Shown: positions 8,017-15,036 of the stretch, one piece after another | Layout: the number at the start of each line of letters is the position of its first letter | Position numbering within the stretch: position 1 is the first letter of the stretch | Source of the DNA: JBAVVD01 sp049697115 | GTDB taxonomy: Bacteria > Acidobacteriota > Aminicenantia > Aminicenantales > UBA4085 | Reading direction: 5' to 3' | Assembly (NCBI GenBank): GCA_049697115.1 | Contig: JBAVVD010000069.1 | Coordinates: forward strand, 1-19,095 | DNA length: 19,095 nucleotides | Program-made: the position numbers and the translations under genes | The notes under the pieces: model-generated | What the model was told of the DNA's origin: nothing | What the model saw: the letters and a program-made list of their open reading frames with translations, nothing else | Database searches by the model: none

Positions 8017-8025
8017 ATTTTATCA
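8017..8025 (-). promoter_or_regulatory. Possible extended -10 promoter for the transporter
   Basis: On the minus strand the sequence TGATAAAAT forms a TGn plus TAAAAT extended -10 element. No good -35 hexamer is present 16-18 bp upstream. It would start RNA near 8010 and give a leader of about 90 nt before the ATG at 7917. This is a weak call based on the motif alone. The 7918-8129 intergenic region otherwise shows only a short GC-rich inverted repeat (AGGCC/GGCCT) near 7960-7980. Confidence 0.3.
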
Positions 8026-8087
8026 AGAATTTTTTTACGGCCTAAAATTGACTGAGTCTTCCTGCTTCCGAGCTCTCCGGGCCCTCC

Positions 8088-8116
8088 TTTACTGTTCCGC
8101 CCTCTTATGTTATAAA
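8088..8116 (+). promoter_or_regulatory. Sigma70-type promoter with near-leaderless start for the site-2 protease
   Basis: TTTACT at 8088-8093, a 17-bp spacer and TATAAA at 8111-8116 make a good vegetative promoter match. RNA should start around 8122-8124, only about 6-8 nt before the ATG at 8130. No Shine-Dalgarno sequence fits in that space, so translation may start on a nearly leaderless mRNA. Confidence 0.55.
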
Positions 8117-8129
8117 TACACTCGGTCCA

Positions 8130-8807
8130 ATGAGTGTCATCGTCATCATCATCAGCCTGTTTGTTTTGCTTTTTGCCATCACGGTCCATGAGGCCTCCCA
8201 CGGCTGGGCGGCCTTCAAGATGGGTGATCCTACGGCGCACAACCTCGGGAGAATTACGATCAATCCTCTGGCCCACATCGATCCCATAGGGACTGTCCTG
8301 CTTCCGCTGCTGCTGGTTTTGGTCGGAGCACCGGCCTTTGGCTGGGCCAAGCCTGTGCCGGTCAATCCGTATTATCTCCGGAATCCCCGCCGCGACACCC
8401 TCTGGATCTCAGCGGCCGGGCCGGCGGCCAATTTTCTTGTGGCCGGCGTCGCTCTCTTCCTGCTCATCCTCCTGAAATTTCTAAGCCCCAGCGTCAATTT
8501 CTTTCTCAGAAGCGGCGGATTCTACGGCTCCACTTTTTCGCGGGGTTTTTATCCGCTGGAAGGGCTGGCCACGATTCTTTACCTGGCGGTCTTAATCAAC
8601 ATCTACCTGGCTGTATTCAACATGATTCCGGTTCCTCCCCTGGACGGCAGCGGCGTCCTCATGGGAGTTCTCTCGGATGAATCGGCACGGAAATACGATC
8701 GCATCCGTCCCTTCGGCTTCATCATCGTTATCGTCCTCATTTATCTCGGCTTTCTAGACCTCATCATCTTTCCCATCAATGTTTTTATCAGCGTCCTTCT
8801 CCGGTGA
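8130..8807 (+). CDS. Site-2 protease family intramembrane zinc metalloprotease (M50)
   Basis: A 225-residue, highly hydrophobic protein of the compact M50B site-2 protease type, which cleaves substrates within the membrane. HEASH at 20-24, in the first membrane segment, supplies two zinc histidines and the catalytic glutamate. N164-MIPVPPL-D172-G in a later segment corresponds to the conserved N-x-P-x-x-P-x-x-D-G motif with the third ligand. About five or six membrane spans are visible, and there is no PDZ or CBS domain, so this is the minimal form rather than RseP. The start is the ATG at 8130, just behind a promoter. The gene lies upstream of scpA and scpB, a neighbourhood common for this subfamily. 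Its substrate is unknown. Confidence 0.92.
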   Translation: MSVIVIIISLFVLLFAITVHEASHGWAAFKMGDPTAHNLGRITINPLAHIDPIGTVLLPLLLVLVGAPAFGWAKPVPVNPYYLRNPRRDTLWISAAGPAANFLVAGVALFLLILLKFLSPSVNFFLRSGGFYGSTFSRGFYPLEGLATILYLAVLINIYLAVFNMIPVPPLDGSGVLMGVLSDESARKYDRIRPFGFIIVIVLIYLGFLDLIIFPINVFISVLLR

Positions 8808-8821
8808 ATCGAAGGAAAAAA

Positions 8822-8874
8822 ATGGAAGCGGCCGCCGAATGACCACGACATTCAAGAAAACATTTGATCTGTAA
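8822..8874 (+). other. Two tiny overlapping ORFs upstream of scpA (possible leader peptides)
   Basis: AAGGA at 8812-8816 precedes ATG 8822, which opens a six-codon frame (MEAAAE) stopping at 8840-8842. Its stop overlaps ATG 8839 of an eleven-codon frame (MTTTFKKTFDL) that stops at 8872-8874, 10 bp before the scpA ATG at 8885. The Shine-Dalgarno sequence and ATGA coupling make translation conceivable, and ribosomes could be handed on to scpA, which lacks its own good site. Such short frames also occur by chance, and I see no known leader function. Confidence 0.25.
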
Positions 8875-8884
8875 TTGGGCACGT

Positions 8885-9625
8885 ATGGAGACGGAAGAAA
8901 GCTATCAGGTCAGATTGGAAGTCTTTGAAGGCCCGCTGGATCTTCTTCTTTTCCTGATCAAAAAGAAAAAAATCGACATCCATGATATTCCCATCGCCGT
9001 CATCACCAGAGAATACCTCGAATATCTCAACCATAAGGAGAAAATCAACCTGGATCGGGAGGCGGAATTTCTGCTCATAGCGGCCCTGCTGATCTATCTC
9101 AAATCCCAGATGCTTCTTCCACGCGAGCAGATGGTCCAGGAAGATGAGGAAGACCCGCGGCAGGCCCTGATCGACCACCTCCTGGACTATCAAAGAATAA
9201 AAGCGGCCTCTGTCCTCCTCAGAGAAAAAGAAGATGAGCAGTCCCAAGTGTGGAAAAGGACGGCCCTTTCGGCCCCTCTGCCGGAAGAAGATATCGGGCT
9301 GATTGAAGTCTCCCTGTTTGACCTGGCCGAATCATTTTTTACCCTCATGAAAAGGAAGGAAGTGGAGGACTTCAAAGTCATCAAGGGCAAGGAAGTCTCC
9401 CTGACACAGAAGACCAATGAAATTCTGGACATTCTCCGAGAAAGGACTTTTCTTGATTTCCTGGAGTATCTCAGCCAGCAGGAATCTCTGGAGGAGGCCA
9501 TGATTTCTTTCTTTTGCCTCCTGGAGCTCATCAAGGCCCGGCTCGTCATCGCCATCCAGGAGCAGCTTTTTCATACAATTAAAGTCTGGCTTCGTAAAGA
9601 TGCCAAGGCGAAGATACGGCCATGA
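8885..9625 (+). CDS. scpA: Segregation and condensation protein A (kleisin)
   Basis: ScpA is the kleisin that bridges the two SMC heads and binds ScpB in the bacterial condensin that organises and separates sister chromosomes. The N-terminus has the family hallmark VFEGPLDLLLFLI (13-25), followed by KKIDIHDIPIAVI and the helix LDREAEFLLIAALLIYLKSQ that contacts the SMC neck. The C-terminal winged-helix region ends with the typical SFFCLLELIKARLV. I chose ATG 8885, giving 246 residues, close to the usual family length. A TTG at 8864 would add 7 residues with no better ribosome site. The gene ends in a 4-bp overlap with scpB. No smc gene is in the window. Confidence 0.96.
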   Translation: METEESYQVRLEVFEGPLDLLLFLIKKKKIDIHDIPIAVITREYLEYLNHKEKINLDREAEFLLIAALLIYLKSQMLLPREQMVQEDEEDPRQALIDHLLDYQRIKAASVLLREKEDEQSQVWKRTALSAPLPEEDIGLIEVSLFDLAESFFTLMKRKEVEDFKVIKGKEVSLTQKTNEILDILRERTFLDFLEYLSQQESLEEAMISFFCLLELIKARLVIAIQEQLFHTIKVWLRKDAKAKIRP

Positions 9626-10161
9626 GCAACAGCTTAAAAGAAATACTTGAAACACTCATTTTTATCTCCGTCGAGCCGCTGACCCTGGACAAAATGAAAA
9701 CCATCCTGGAGGGCACGGGAGAAGAAGACATCCAACAGGCTCTTCAAGAAATTGTCTCCCACTATGCGTCCAATGAACATGGAATCCATTTGATCCAGAC
9801 GGCAGGCGGTTATCTTTTTTCGACCAAACCCGAACATGACTCCTGGGTCAGGCGTCTTCTCCAGATTGAACGAAAGAGCAAGCTTTCCCACCAGGCATTG
9901 GAGACGCTTTCCGCCGTCGCCTATCATCAACCCATTACTCAGGCGGAAATTTCGGCCATCCGGGGAGTCGACGCGACCTATGCCCTTAAAACTCTTCTCC
10001 AGAAAAAGTTGGTCAAAATTATCGGCCGGAAAAACAGCCCGGGCCGGCCGCTGGTCTATCGGACAACAGAAAATTTCCTGGTTTATTTCGGTCTGAATTC
10101 CCTCAAGGACCTTCCCTCCGAAGAAGAAATTTCCAAGCTCCTGGAAGAGGAAAAGACTTGA
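9622..10161 (+). CDS. scpB: Segregation and condensation protein B
   Basis: ScpB dimerises and binds the middle of ScpA to regulate the SMC complex. The 179-residue protein shows two winged-helix domains: the first opens LKEILETLIFISVEPLTLDKM and the second contains LSHQALETLSAVAYHQPITQAEI followed by IRGVDA, which is strongly conserved in the family. GRKNSPGRPLVYRTTENFL near the C-terminus matches the family ending. Its ATG overlaps the scpA stop (ATGA), the classic sign of coupled, balanced synthesis. Length is normal for ScpB. Confidence 0.97.
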   Translation: MSNSLKEILETLIFISVEPLTLDKMKTILEGTGEEDIQQALQEIVSHYASNEHGIHLIQTAGGYLFSTKPEHDSWVRRLLQIERKSKLSHQALETLSAVAYHQPITQAEISAIRGVDATYALKTLLQKKLVKIIGRKNSPGRPLVYRTTENFLVYFGLNSLKDLPSEEEISKLLEEEKT

Positions 10162-10206
10162 TTTTGCCGTTTTGACTGGAATTTTTTTCAATGCGATGAG
10201 TTTTTT

Positions 10207-11436
10207 GTGAAAATCACGGTCCGTCTTCTTCTGATTTTTAGTTTCCTCAGCGTCGGACTTGCCGCCGATGGATCCCTCATCGGCAGGTTTACGGTCATTC
10301 CTGATGAAAGCGGCCAATTTGTCACCGTCGAGGCCGAGTTCCCGCTTCAGAATAAAACCCCCTATCTGAAAGATTTCGGCCAGATGGAACACATCCGCTG
10401 GTATGTCAACAATCAAGAGGTTTCCATCGAAGCGGAAAGAAAGAAGGATCTTCTTGTTTTCCGCGGACTGCCCGCCTCAGGGCTGGCAAAGGCTGTCTAC
10501 AAGCTTAAATGCATCACCCGGCCGGACCCCGGCTACCGAAAGCATTTAATGGGATCCTCCTCTTATATCCTTGCCAGAGAAGGTCTTTTCCTCGGCCTGA
10601 CGGGCCGGGAAAATGAGCTTGTCGAAATCCACTGGATACTCCCCCCCGGCTGGAGTCTGGCGCTGGGAAGCCAGGGCCCTCAGCGGTTCGTCGATACGCA
10701 AAGAAAGCTCTGGGTGGCTGGAAAGATGAATGAGTTGGCCGAAGAAAAGATCGGGAAGAATGTATTCAGGATTGCCGTGATCGAGGGGACATTCGAAAAG
10801 AGTTCCCGCCGGTCTATGGAGGCCATGAAGGCCATTTTTCTCTACGCCTGGCAGACGTTCGGCCCTCTCGATGTTCAGGAGTTTGGACTGGCTGTCTTCC
10901 CGAGAGAGAGCATCGGTGGAGGAACGGCTCTCGGCTATACCCTGGCCACTGAAGATTACTGGATTACGGCCGTCCACGAAATGCTCCACTGGTGGACAAA
11001 CCCTCACACTCCAGCCTGGTTCCGGGAGGGAGTCCATACCTATATATCGGCCAAAATCCTGGTCCGGCTCGGACTCATCAGCCACGCAGAGTTCATGCAG
11101 TTCCTGAAAAACTGCCTTCTGGAACACCACAAAGTCATTGAGCGCGAAGGCGAACGGTGCCCCCTGGCCAAATCCTCGGAGAATTATGACCTCGGCCGCG
11201 GCGGCGGCGACATCTATGGCCTGATGCCTCTCTTCGCCTATAAGCTCGACCGGGAAATCCAGGCCCACTCTCCGAGTGCCAGCCTGGATCAGGTCTTTGC
11301 CGCTGTCTGCCGGGAGCGACGCCTCAAATTCGACCTTCTGCCGTTGATCAAAAAAGAAACGGGCTTCGATCCGGAACGGCTGTTCCAAACCTATTTTTAT
11401 GTCCGGGTGGAAGACACCGACGCGCTGCTCCGTTGA
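10207..11436 (+). CDS. Secreted gluzincin-like zinc metallopeptidase, M1/M61-related
   Basis: A 409-residue protein that begins with a clear signal peptide (MKITVRLLLIFSFLSVGLAA, likely cut near residue 20-21), so it acts in the periplasm or outside the cell. A beta-rich N-terminal half is followed by a catalytic region with H257-E258-M-L-H261, then W-W-T-N and PAWFREG, where E274 is the likely third zinc ligand. That pattern, HExxH then W/F-x-x-EG about a dozen residues on, is seen in compact gluzincins of the M1/M61/peptidase-MA type. Exact family and substrate are not clear. The start is GTG 10207, the only start codon in frame before the signal sequence; nearby ATGs at 10191 and 10196 are out of frame. 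It lies 45 bp behind scpB and could be co-transcribed. Confidence 0.75.
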   Translation: MKITVRLLLIFSFLSVGLAADGSLIGRFTVIPDESGQFVTVEAEFPLQNKTPYLKDFGQMEHIRWYVNNQEVSIEAERKKDLLVFRGLPASGLAKAVYKLKCITRPDPGYRKHLMGSSSYILAREGLFLGLTGRENELVEIHWILPPGWSLALGSQGPQRFVDTQRKLWVAGKMNELAEEKIGKNVFRIAVIEGTFEKSSRRSMEAMKAIFLYAWQTFGPLDVQEFGLAVFPRESIGGGTALGYTLATEDYWITAVHEMLHWWTNPHTPAWFREGVHTYISAKILVRLGLISHAEFMQFLKNCLLEHHKVIEREGERCPLAKSSENYDLGRGGGDIYGLMPLFAYKLDREIQAHSPSASLDQVFAAVCRERRLKFDLLPLIKKETGFDPERLFQTYFYVRVEDTDALLR

Positions 11437-11439
11437 AAA

Positions 11440-11574
11440 ATGATGAAAAACCGATCGGACTTCTCTGGAATGAACACATCGTCATTGGCGAGAACTCCGG
11501 TCCACAAAGAGAGGTTTCCGGAACGCCGATTTGAAGAACTCCGAATCCCCGCTAAGTCAATATTTTATCTATAG
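11440..11574 (+). other. 44-codon open frame in the gap before ispH; doubtful gene
   Basis: The 211-bp gap between the peptidase and ispH holds this frame, opening with two ATGs just after the peptidase stop. The predicted peptide is rich in Arg, Ser and Glu with no recognisable domain and no Shine-Dalgarno sequence. It may be chance. The rest of the gap holds the ispH promoter and a weak CCGG-based inverted repeat. Confidence 0.15.
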
Positions 11575-11592
11575 TTACATCTACATGGAGCA

Positions 11593-11625
11593 TTGACAAA
11601 GCCTTTTTAAATAATATAGTATAAT
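11593..11625 (+). promoter_or_regulatory. Sigma70-type promoter of the ispH-rpsA operon
   Basis: A perfect TTGACA at 11593-11598 is followed by an AT-rich spacer and overlapping -10 candidates: TATAGT at 11615-11620 (16-bp spacer) and TAGTAT at 11617-11622 (18 bp). The perfect TATAAT at 11620-11625 is 21 bp from the -35 box, too far to pair with it well, but could act with an AT-rich upstream. RNA would start roughly 15-20 nt before the ispH ATG at 11648. This is the strongest promoter seen in the window and heads the right-hand gene run. Confidence 0.75.
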
Positions 11626-11647
11626 CCATTATTCATTTTCATTAGAA

Positions 11648-12526
11648 ATGGAAATCGTCATCGCCAAAAATACAGGATTGTGTTACGGAGTCAAAAGAGC
11701 TTTGCATCTCGCCCAGAAAACAAGACGTCAGACCACAGAGAAAGTTTTTACTCTGGGCGACCTCATTCATAATCACCAGGTGATCGCGGAACTCAAAAGA
11801 CAGGGCATCGATTCCATCGAGAATCCGGACGACCTCATGGAAGGAACCGTCATCATCCGCAGCCACGGCGTCTCGCCCCATATCTATAAGCGGCTGAGCC
11901 GAAAAAAAATTAAAATCGTCGATGCCACATGCCCCATTGTCAAAAAAATTCAGAAGCTCGTCGAAGAACTCGCCCAAAAAAAATTAGAGGTCATTATCGT
12001 CGGGAATAAGGAACACCCGGAAATCCGAGGGCTCATCGGCTACAGCCTCGGGAAAGGCCTGATCATCGAAAACGAGACGCAGGCGGACGCCCTGCCCTTC
12101 AAAAAAAAGAGAGCGGTCCTTGCGCAATCCACTCAGGATCCGTTCCTTTTTAAGAAAGTGGTGGCGACCCTCATCGAAAGAACGGCAGAGCTCAAGGTTT
12201 ACAACACCATCTGCCGCTCGACACAGACCCGGCAGCAGGCCACATCCGACCTGGCCTCCAAGGTCCAGGCCCTTTTCATCGTCGGCGGAAAAAACAGCTC
12301 CAATACCTACCAGCTCTACCAGATTTCCAAACGGATTCTGCCCAACACGTACTTTATCGAGAGCGCCGAACAAATCCGGCCAAGAATGCTCAGAGGAGCA
12401 AAAAAGATAGGCATTTCAGGAGGAGCATCGACTCCACCCGAAGCGATTCAAGAAGCTGTCCAAAAAATAAAAAAATGCAGCGAACCGCCATCTCAAAGGG
12501 AGTATCACATCCAATGTCCGAGATAA
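11648..12526 (+). CDS. ispH: 4-hydroxy-3-methylbut-2-enyl diphosphate reductase IspH (LytB)
   Basis: IspH is the last enzyme of the non-mevalonate pathway and reduces HMBPP to isopentenyl and dimethylallyl diphosphate using an iron-sulfur cluster. The 292-residue protein has the three cluster cysteines: C12 (NTGLCYGV), C95 (DATCPIV) and C189 (NTICRSTQTRQ). Substrate-binding signatures are also present: GDLIHN, IRSHGV, NKEHPEIRG, GGKNSSNT and GISGGASTP. It opens a gene run behind a strong promoter. The start ATG 11648 lacks a good Shine-Dalgarno sequence. Its end overlaps rpsA by 13 bp. Adjacency of ispH and an S1 gene is known from several bacterial groups, including fused forms in clostridia. 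Confidence 0.97.
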   Translation: MEIVIAKNTGLCYGVKRALHLAQKTRRQTTEKVFTLGDLIHNHQVIAELKRQGIDSIENPDDLMEGTVIIRSHGVSPHIYKRLSRKKIKIVDATCPIVKKIQKLVEELAQKKLEVIIVGNKEHPEIRGLIGYSLGKGLIIENETQADALPFKKKRAVLAQSTQDPFLFKKVVATLIERTAELKVYNTICRSTQTRQQATSDLASKVQALFIVGGKNSSNTYQLYQISKRILPNTYFIESAEQIRPRMLRGAKKIGISGGASTPPEAIQEAVQKIKKCSEPPSQREYHIQCPR

Positions 12527-14268
12527 CCAAACGCAAAGAAAAAGACGACAATATCTCATCCGAGGATTACGAGCATCTGCTGGACAAGTACCAGTTCAGT
12601 GTGAAAGAAATAACCCCGGGTAAAATCATCAAAGGGAAGGTCATGAAAGTCACGTCCGCGTATGTCCTTGTGGACATCGGGTTCAAATCCGAGGGCATCA
12701 TTCCCATCGAGGATTTTTCCAACGGTCCTGAACCGGCAAAAATTCGGGCCGGGGAAGAGGTGGAGGCCATTCTTGAAAAGACGGACCTCAAAGACGGCTA
12801 TGTGATCCTTTCTAAAAAAGGCGCGGATATCCAGAAAGCATTGGACCTTCTGGAAAAAGCGTTCCATCACCAGAGTTGGATTGTGGGGAAGGTCAAAGAA
12901 AAAATTAAAAATGGCTATACGGTCGATGTCGGCATCAACACGTTCCTTCCGGATTCCCATGCGGACATCCGGATGGTCAAGGACCCGGAAAAGCTCCTCG
13001 GGAACAATTTCAAATTCAAGGTCATTAAATTTGACCGGAAAAGCGAGAATGCCGTCCTTTCCCGGAAACTCTACCTCCAGGACGAAAGGGAGAAAAAAAG
13101 AAGGAAGGTGTTCAATCAGCTCCATACCGGCCAGAAAATCAAGGGCCAGGTTAAATCGCTGACCAATTTCGGGGCCTTCATCGACCTAGGCGGAGTTGAG
13201 GGGCTGCTTCACATCTCGGACATATCCTGGGGGAAAATCAATCACCCTTCAGAACTTCTCCAGGTCGGCCAGGAAGTCGAAGTGGTCGTATTGGATTTCA
13301 ATGAACGGGATGAAAAAATCTCTCTCGGCTACAAGCAATTGACTCCCAACCCCTGGGAAAATATTCAGGAAAAATACAGGGTGGGAGAAAAAATCGAAGG
13401 CAAGGTGACCAGCATCACCGATTTTGGCGCTTTTGTGGAGCTGGAAACAGGCGTGGAAGGCCTCATCCACGTCTCGGACCTGAGCTGGTCCCGAAAGCTG
13501 ATCCACCCCAAAAAACTTCTTCATGGGGGAGATGGAGTTCTTGTGACTGTTCTCGACGTCAACGCTTCAACCAAAAGAATTTCTCTGGGACTGAAACAGT
13601 CCTCCCCTCATCCACTTGAGCTCCTCAAGCAAAAATACAATCCGGGCGCCCACCTGAAGGGCAAGATTACGAGCATCACTGATTTTGGCGCTTTTATGGA
13701 AATCGAAAAGGGGATCGAAGGCCTGATCCATATCTCTGATATATCATGGGAAAAAATTAAGCATCCCTCTCAAAAACTCAAGGTGGGCCAGGAAGTGGAA
13801 GCCATAATCCTCAATATCGATGTGGAAAAACACAAGGTTTCGCTGGGGATCAAACAGCTCGAAGGAGACATCTGGGAAGACTTTTTCGCCCGACAGAAGA
13901 CCGGCGACCTGATGAGAGTCAAAATCGTGCGCATTGCCGACTTTGGCGTTTTCGTTGAAATCGTTCCGGGAATTGAAGGAGTCGTCTTCCTTTCCGAACT
14001 CGATGAGAAAAGAATAGAGAATCCTGCCGAAGTTTTCACCAGAGGAGAGGAACGGACCGCCAAAATCATTAAAATGAATTCCAAAGACAAAAAAATCTCC
14101 CTCAGCTTCAGGCAGGCCCAGATGGATCTTCAAAGGCAAGAATATCAAAGATATATCGATACCCAGGACGACCGGCTCACTTTGGGCGATATCATGAAAG
14201 ATCAGCTCAAAAAAATTCGGACTCCCAAAAAAAAAGAAACCAAAAAGGAGGGGCAACCCGATGATTAA
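12514..14268 (+). CDS. rpsA: 30S ribosomal protein S1, six S1 domains
   Basis: S1 binds mRNA on the 30S subunit and helps start translation, especially where Shine-Dalgarno sequences are weak, as in many genes here. Six OB-fold S1 repeats are visible, starting near residues 34, 120, 207, 290, 377 and 464. Repeats 3-5 are the most canonical (NFGAFIDL, DFGAFVEL, DFGAFMEI, each followed by EGL-hHhSD-SW), and repeats 1-2 are the divergent ribosome-docking type. I chose ATG 12514, giving 584 residues, because AAGGGAG lies at 12496-12502. An in-frame ATG at 12475 would add 13 residues inside ispH. The C-terminus is lysine-rich. The stop overlaps the next gene by 8 bp. Confidence 0.96.
   Translation: MSEITKRKEKDDNISSEDYEHLLDKYQFSVKEITPGKIIKGKVMKVTSAYVLVDIGFKSEGIIPIEDFSNGPEPAKIRAGEEVEAILEKTDLKDGYVILSKKGADIQKALDLLEKAFHHQSWIVGKVKEKIKNGYTVDVGINTFLPDSHADIRMVKDPEKLLGNNFKFKVIKFDRKSENAVLSRKLYLQDEREKKRRKVFNQLHTGQKIKGQVKSLTNFGAFIDLGGVEGLLHISDISWGKINHPSELLQVGQEVEVVVLDFNERDEKISLGYKQLTPNPWENIQEKYRVGEKIEGKVTSITDFGAFVELETGVEGLIHVSDLSWSRKLIHPKKLLHGGDGVLVTVLDVNASTKRISLGLKQSSPHPLELLKQKYNPGAHLKGKITSITDFGAFMEIEKGIEGLIHISDISWEKIKHPSQKLKVGQEVEAIILNIDVEKHKVSLGIKQLEGDIWEDFFARQKTGDLMRVKIVRIADFGVFVEIVPGIEGVVFLSELDEKRIENPAEVFTRGEERTAKIIKMNSKDKKISLSFRQAQMDLQRQEYQRYIDTQDDRLTLGDIMKDQLKKIRTPKKKETKKEGQPDD
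14246..14252 (+). promoter_or_regulatory. Strong ribosome binding site of the ihfB-like gene
   Basis: AGGAGGG, 8 bp before the ATG at 14261 and inside the rpsA end. It is the strongest Shine-Dalgarno sequence in the window and suggests high synthesis of the small DNA-binding protein independent of rpsA translation. Confidence 0.85.
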
Positions 14269-14536
14269 AGCGGATTTAATCAACATCATTGCCAAAGAAT
14301 TGAACATCCCCAAGCAGGAAGCCGAACTCGGCGTGAATCAGTTTTTTGAGACAATTAAAGAGGCAATCCTCCGAGGTGAAGAGATTGAAGTCCGGGGATT
14401 TGGCAGTTTCCGCTTCCGGAAAAGACCCCCACGTTCCGGAAGAAATCCTCGGACAGGAGATCCCGTGAAAGTCCCCCCAAAGAAAATCCTTTATTTCAAG
14501 CCCAGCAAACTTCTCAAAGAGATGATCAATAAATAA
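14261..14536 (+). CDS. ihfB: HU/IHF-family nucleoid protein, IHF-beta-like
   Basis: A 91-residue histone-like DNA-bending protein. It has the family's N-terminal helical dimer region (MIKADLINIIAKEL), GFGSF at 46-50, and the DNA-gripping beta arm with GRNPRTGD (60-67), in which P63 would intercalate between base pairs. The C-terminus is the usual FKPSK-LK helix. Length is typical. Its position directly behind rpsA mirrors the rpsA-ihfB order of enterobacteria, which favours IHF-beta over HU, although a homodimeric HU-like protein is possible since no partner is visible here. It starts 8 bp inside rpsA with a strong ribosome site. Confidence 0.92.
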   Translation: MIKADLINIIAKELNIPKQEAELGVNQFFETIKEAILRGEEIEVRGFGSFRFRKRPPRSGRNPRTGDPVKVPPKKILYFKPSKLLKEMINK

Positions 14537-14538
14537 TA

Positions 14539-15036
14539 ATGGAATATATCCCTGCTCCCTGGAGAGAAAAATACATCAAAAAATTGTGCCGCATGAATGT
14601 ATGCATCTTCTGCCAGGCCCTCAAGATGAAAAAGGACAAAGAGGCTTACATTCTCTACCGGGGCGCTCATAACTTCATTATTCTCAATAAATTCCCTTAT
14701 GCACCAGGCCACCTGATGATTGCCCCCTGCCGTCACCTGGCCTCCTTTGAGCAATCCCATAAAGACCTGAGCGATGAATTGACCGACCTGCTCAAGATGA
14801 GCCTGAAGATTCTCAAAAAGAACTATCATCCTCATGGCTTCAATACCGGCATGAACCTGGGCCAGAGCGCCGGCGCCGGCGTGGCGGATCATTTCCACCT
14901 GCACATCATCCCCCGTTGGATCGGAGATTCCAATTTTATGCCCATCATCAGCCGGACCAAGATCATCACCGAGGATCTCAACACGACCTATGCCCGGCTT
15001 CTTCCTTTATTTCAGAAGGAGAAAAGAAAAAAATGA
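14539..15036 (+). CDS. HIT-family nucleotide hydrolase/phosphorylase (Ap4A-type)
   Basis: A 165-residue histidine-triad protein that probably splits dinucleoside polyphosphates or nucleotide conjugates. The triad H118-F-H120-L-H122 is intact and followed by IIPRW, typical of Ap4A phosphorylase-like HIT enzymes. The N-terminal APWREKYI and C22-I-F-C25 also match this branch, where the CxxC pair helps bind zinc. LNKFPYAPGHLMIAP is the conserved nucleotide-binding segment. Despite no Shine-Dalgarno sequence, the ATG at 14539, 2 bp after the previous stop, is supported by the conserved APWR motif near the N-terminus. The end overlaps the next gene by 4 bp. Confidence 0.93.
   Translation: MEYIPAPWREKYIKKLCRMNVCIFCQALKMKKDKEAYILYRGAHNFIILNKFPYAPGHLMIAPCRHLASFEQSHKDLSDELTDLLKMSLKILKKNYHPHGFNTGMNLGQSAGAGVADHFHLHIIPRWIGDSNFMPIISRTKIITEDLNTTYARLLPLFQKEKRKK

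Noticed and set aside
9634..10416. 260-codon minus-strand frame spanning scpB and the start of the peptidase gene
   Set aside because: scpB is unmistakable on the + strand, and the antisense frame spans a gene boundary without any motif.
10546..11388. Long open frame (280 codons) on the minus strand opposite the secreted peptidase gene
   Set aside because: The + strand frame has a signal peptide and zinc-peptidase motifs. The antisense translation is low-complexity, charged sequence with no domain, as expected of a codon-bias shadow.
14916..15032. Longer acyl-CoA dehydrogenase frame starting inside the HIT gene
   Set aside because: The added residues are His/Asp/Ser-rich shadow of the HIT coding sequence. 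ATG 15033 has AAGGAG upstream and gives a normal family N-terminus.
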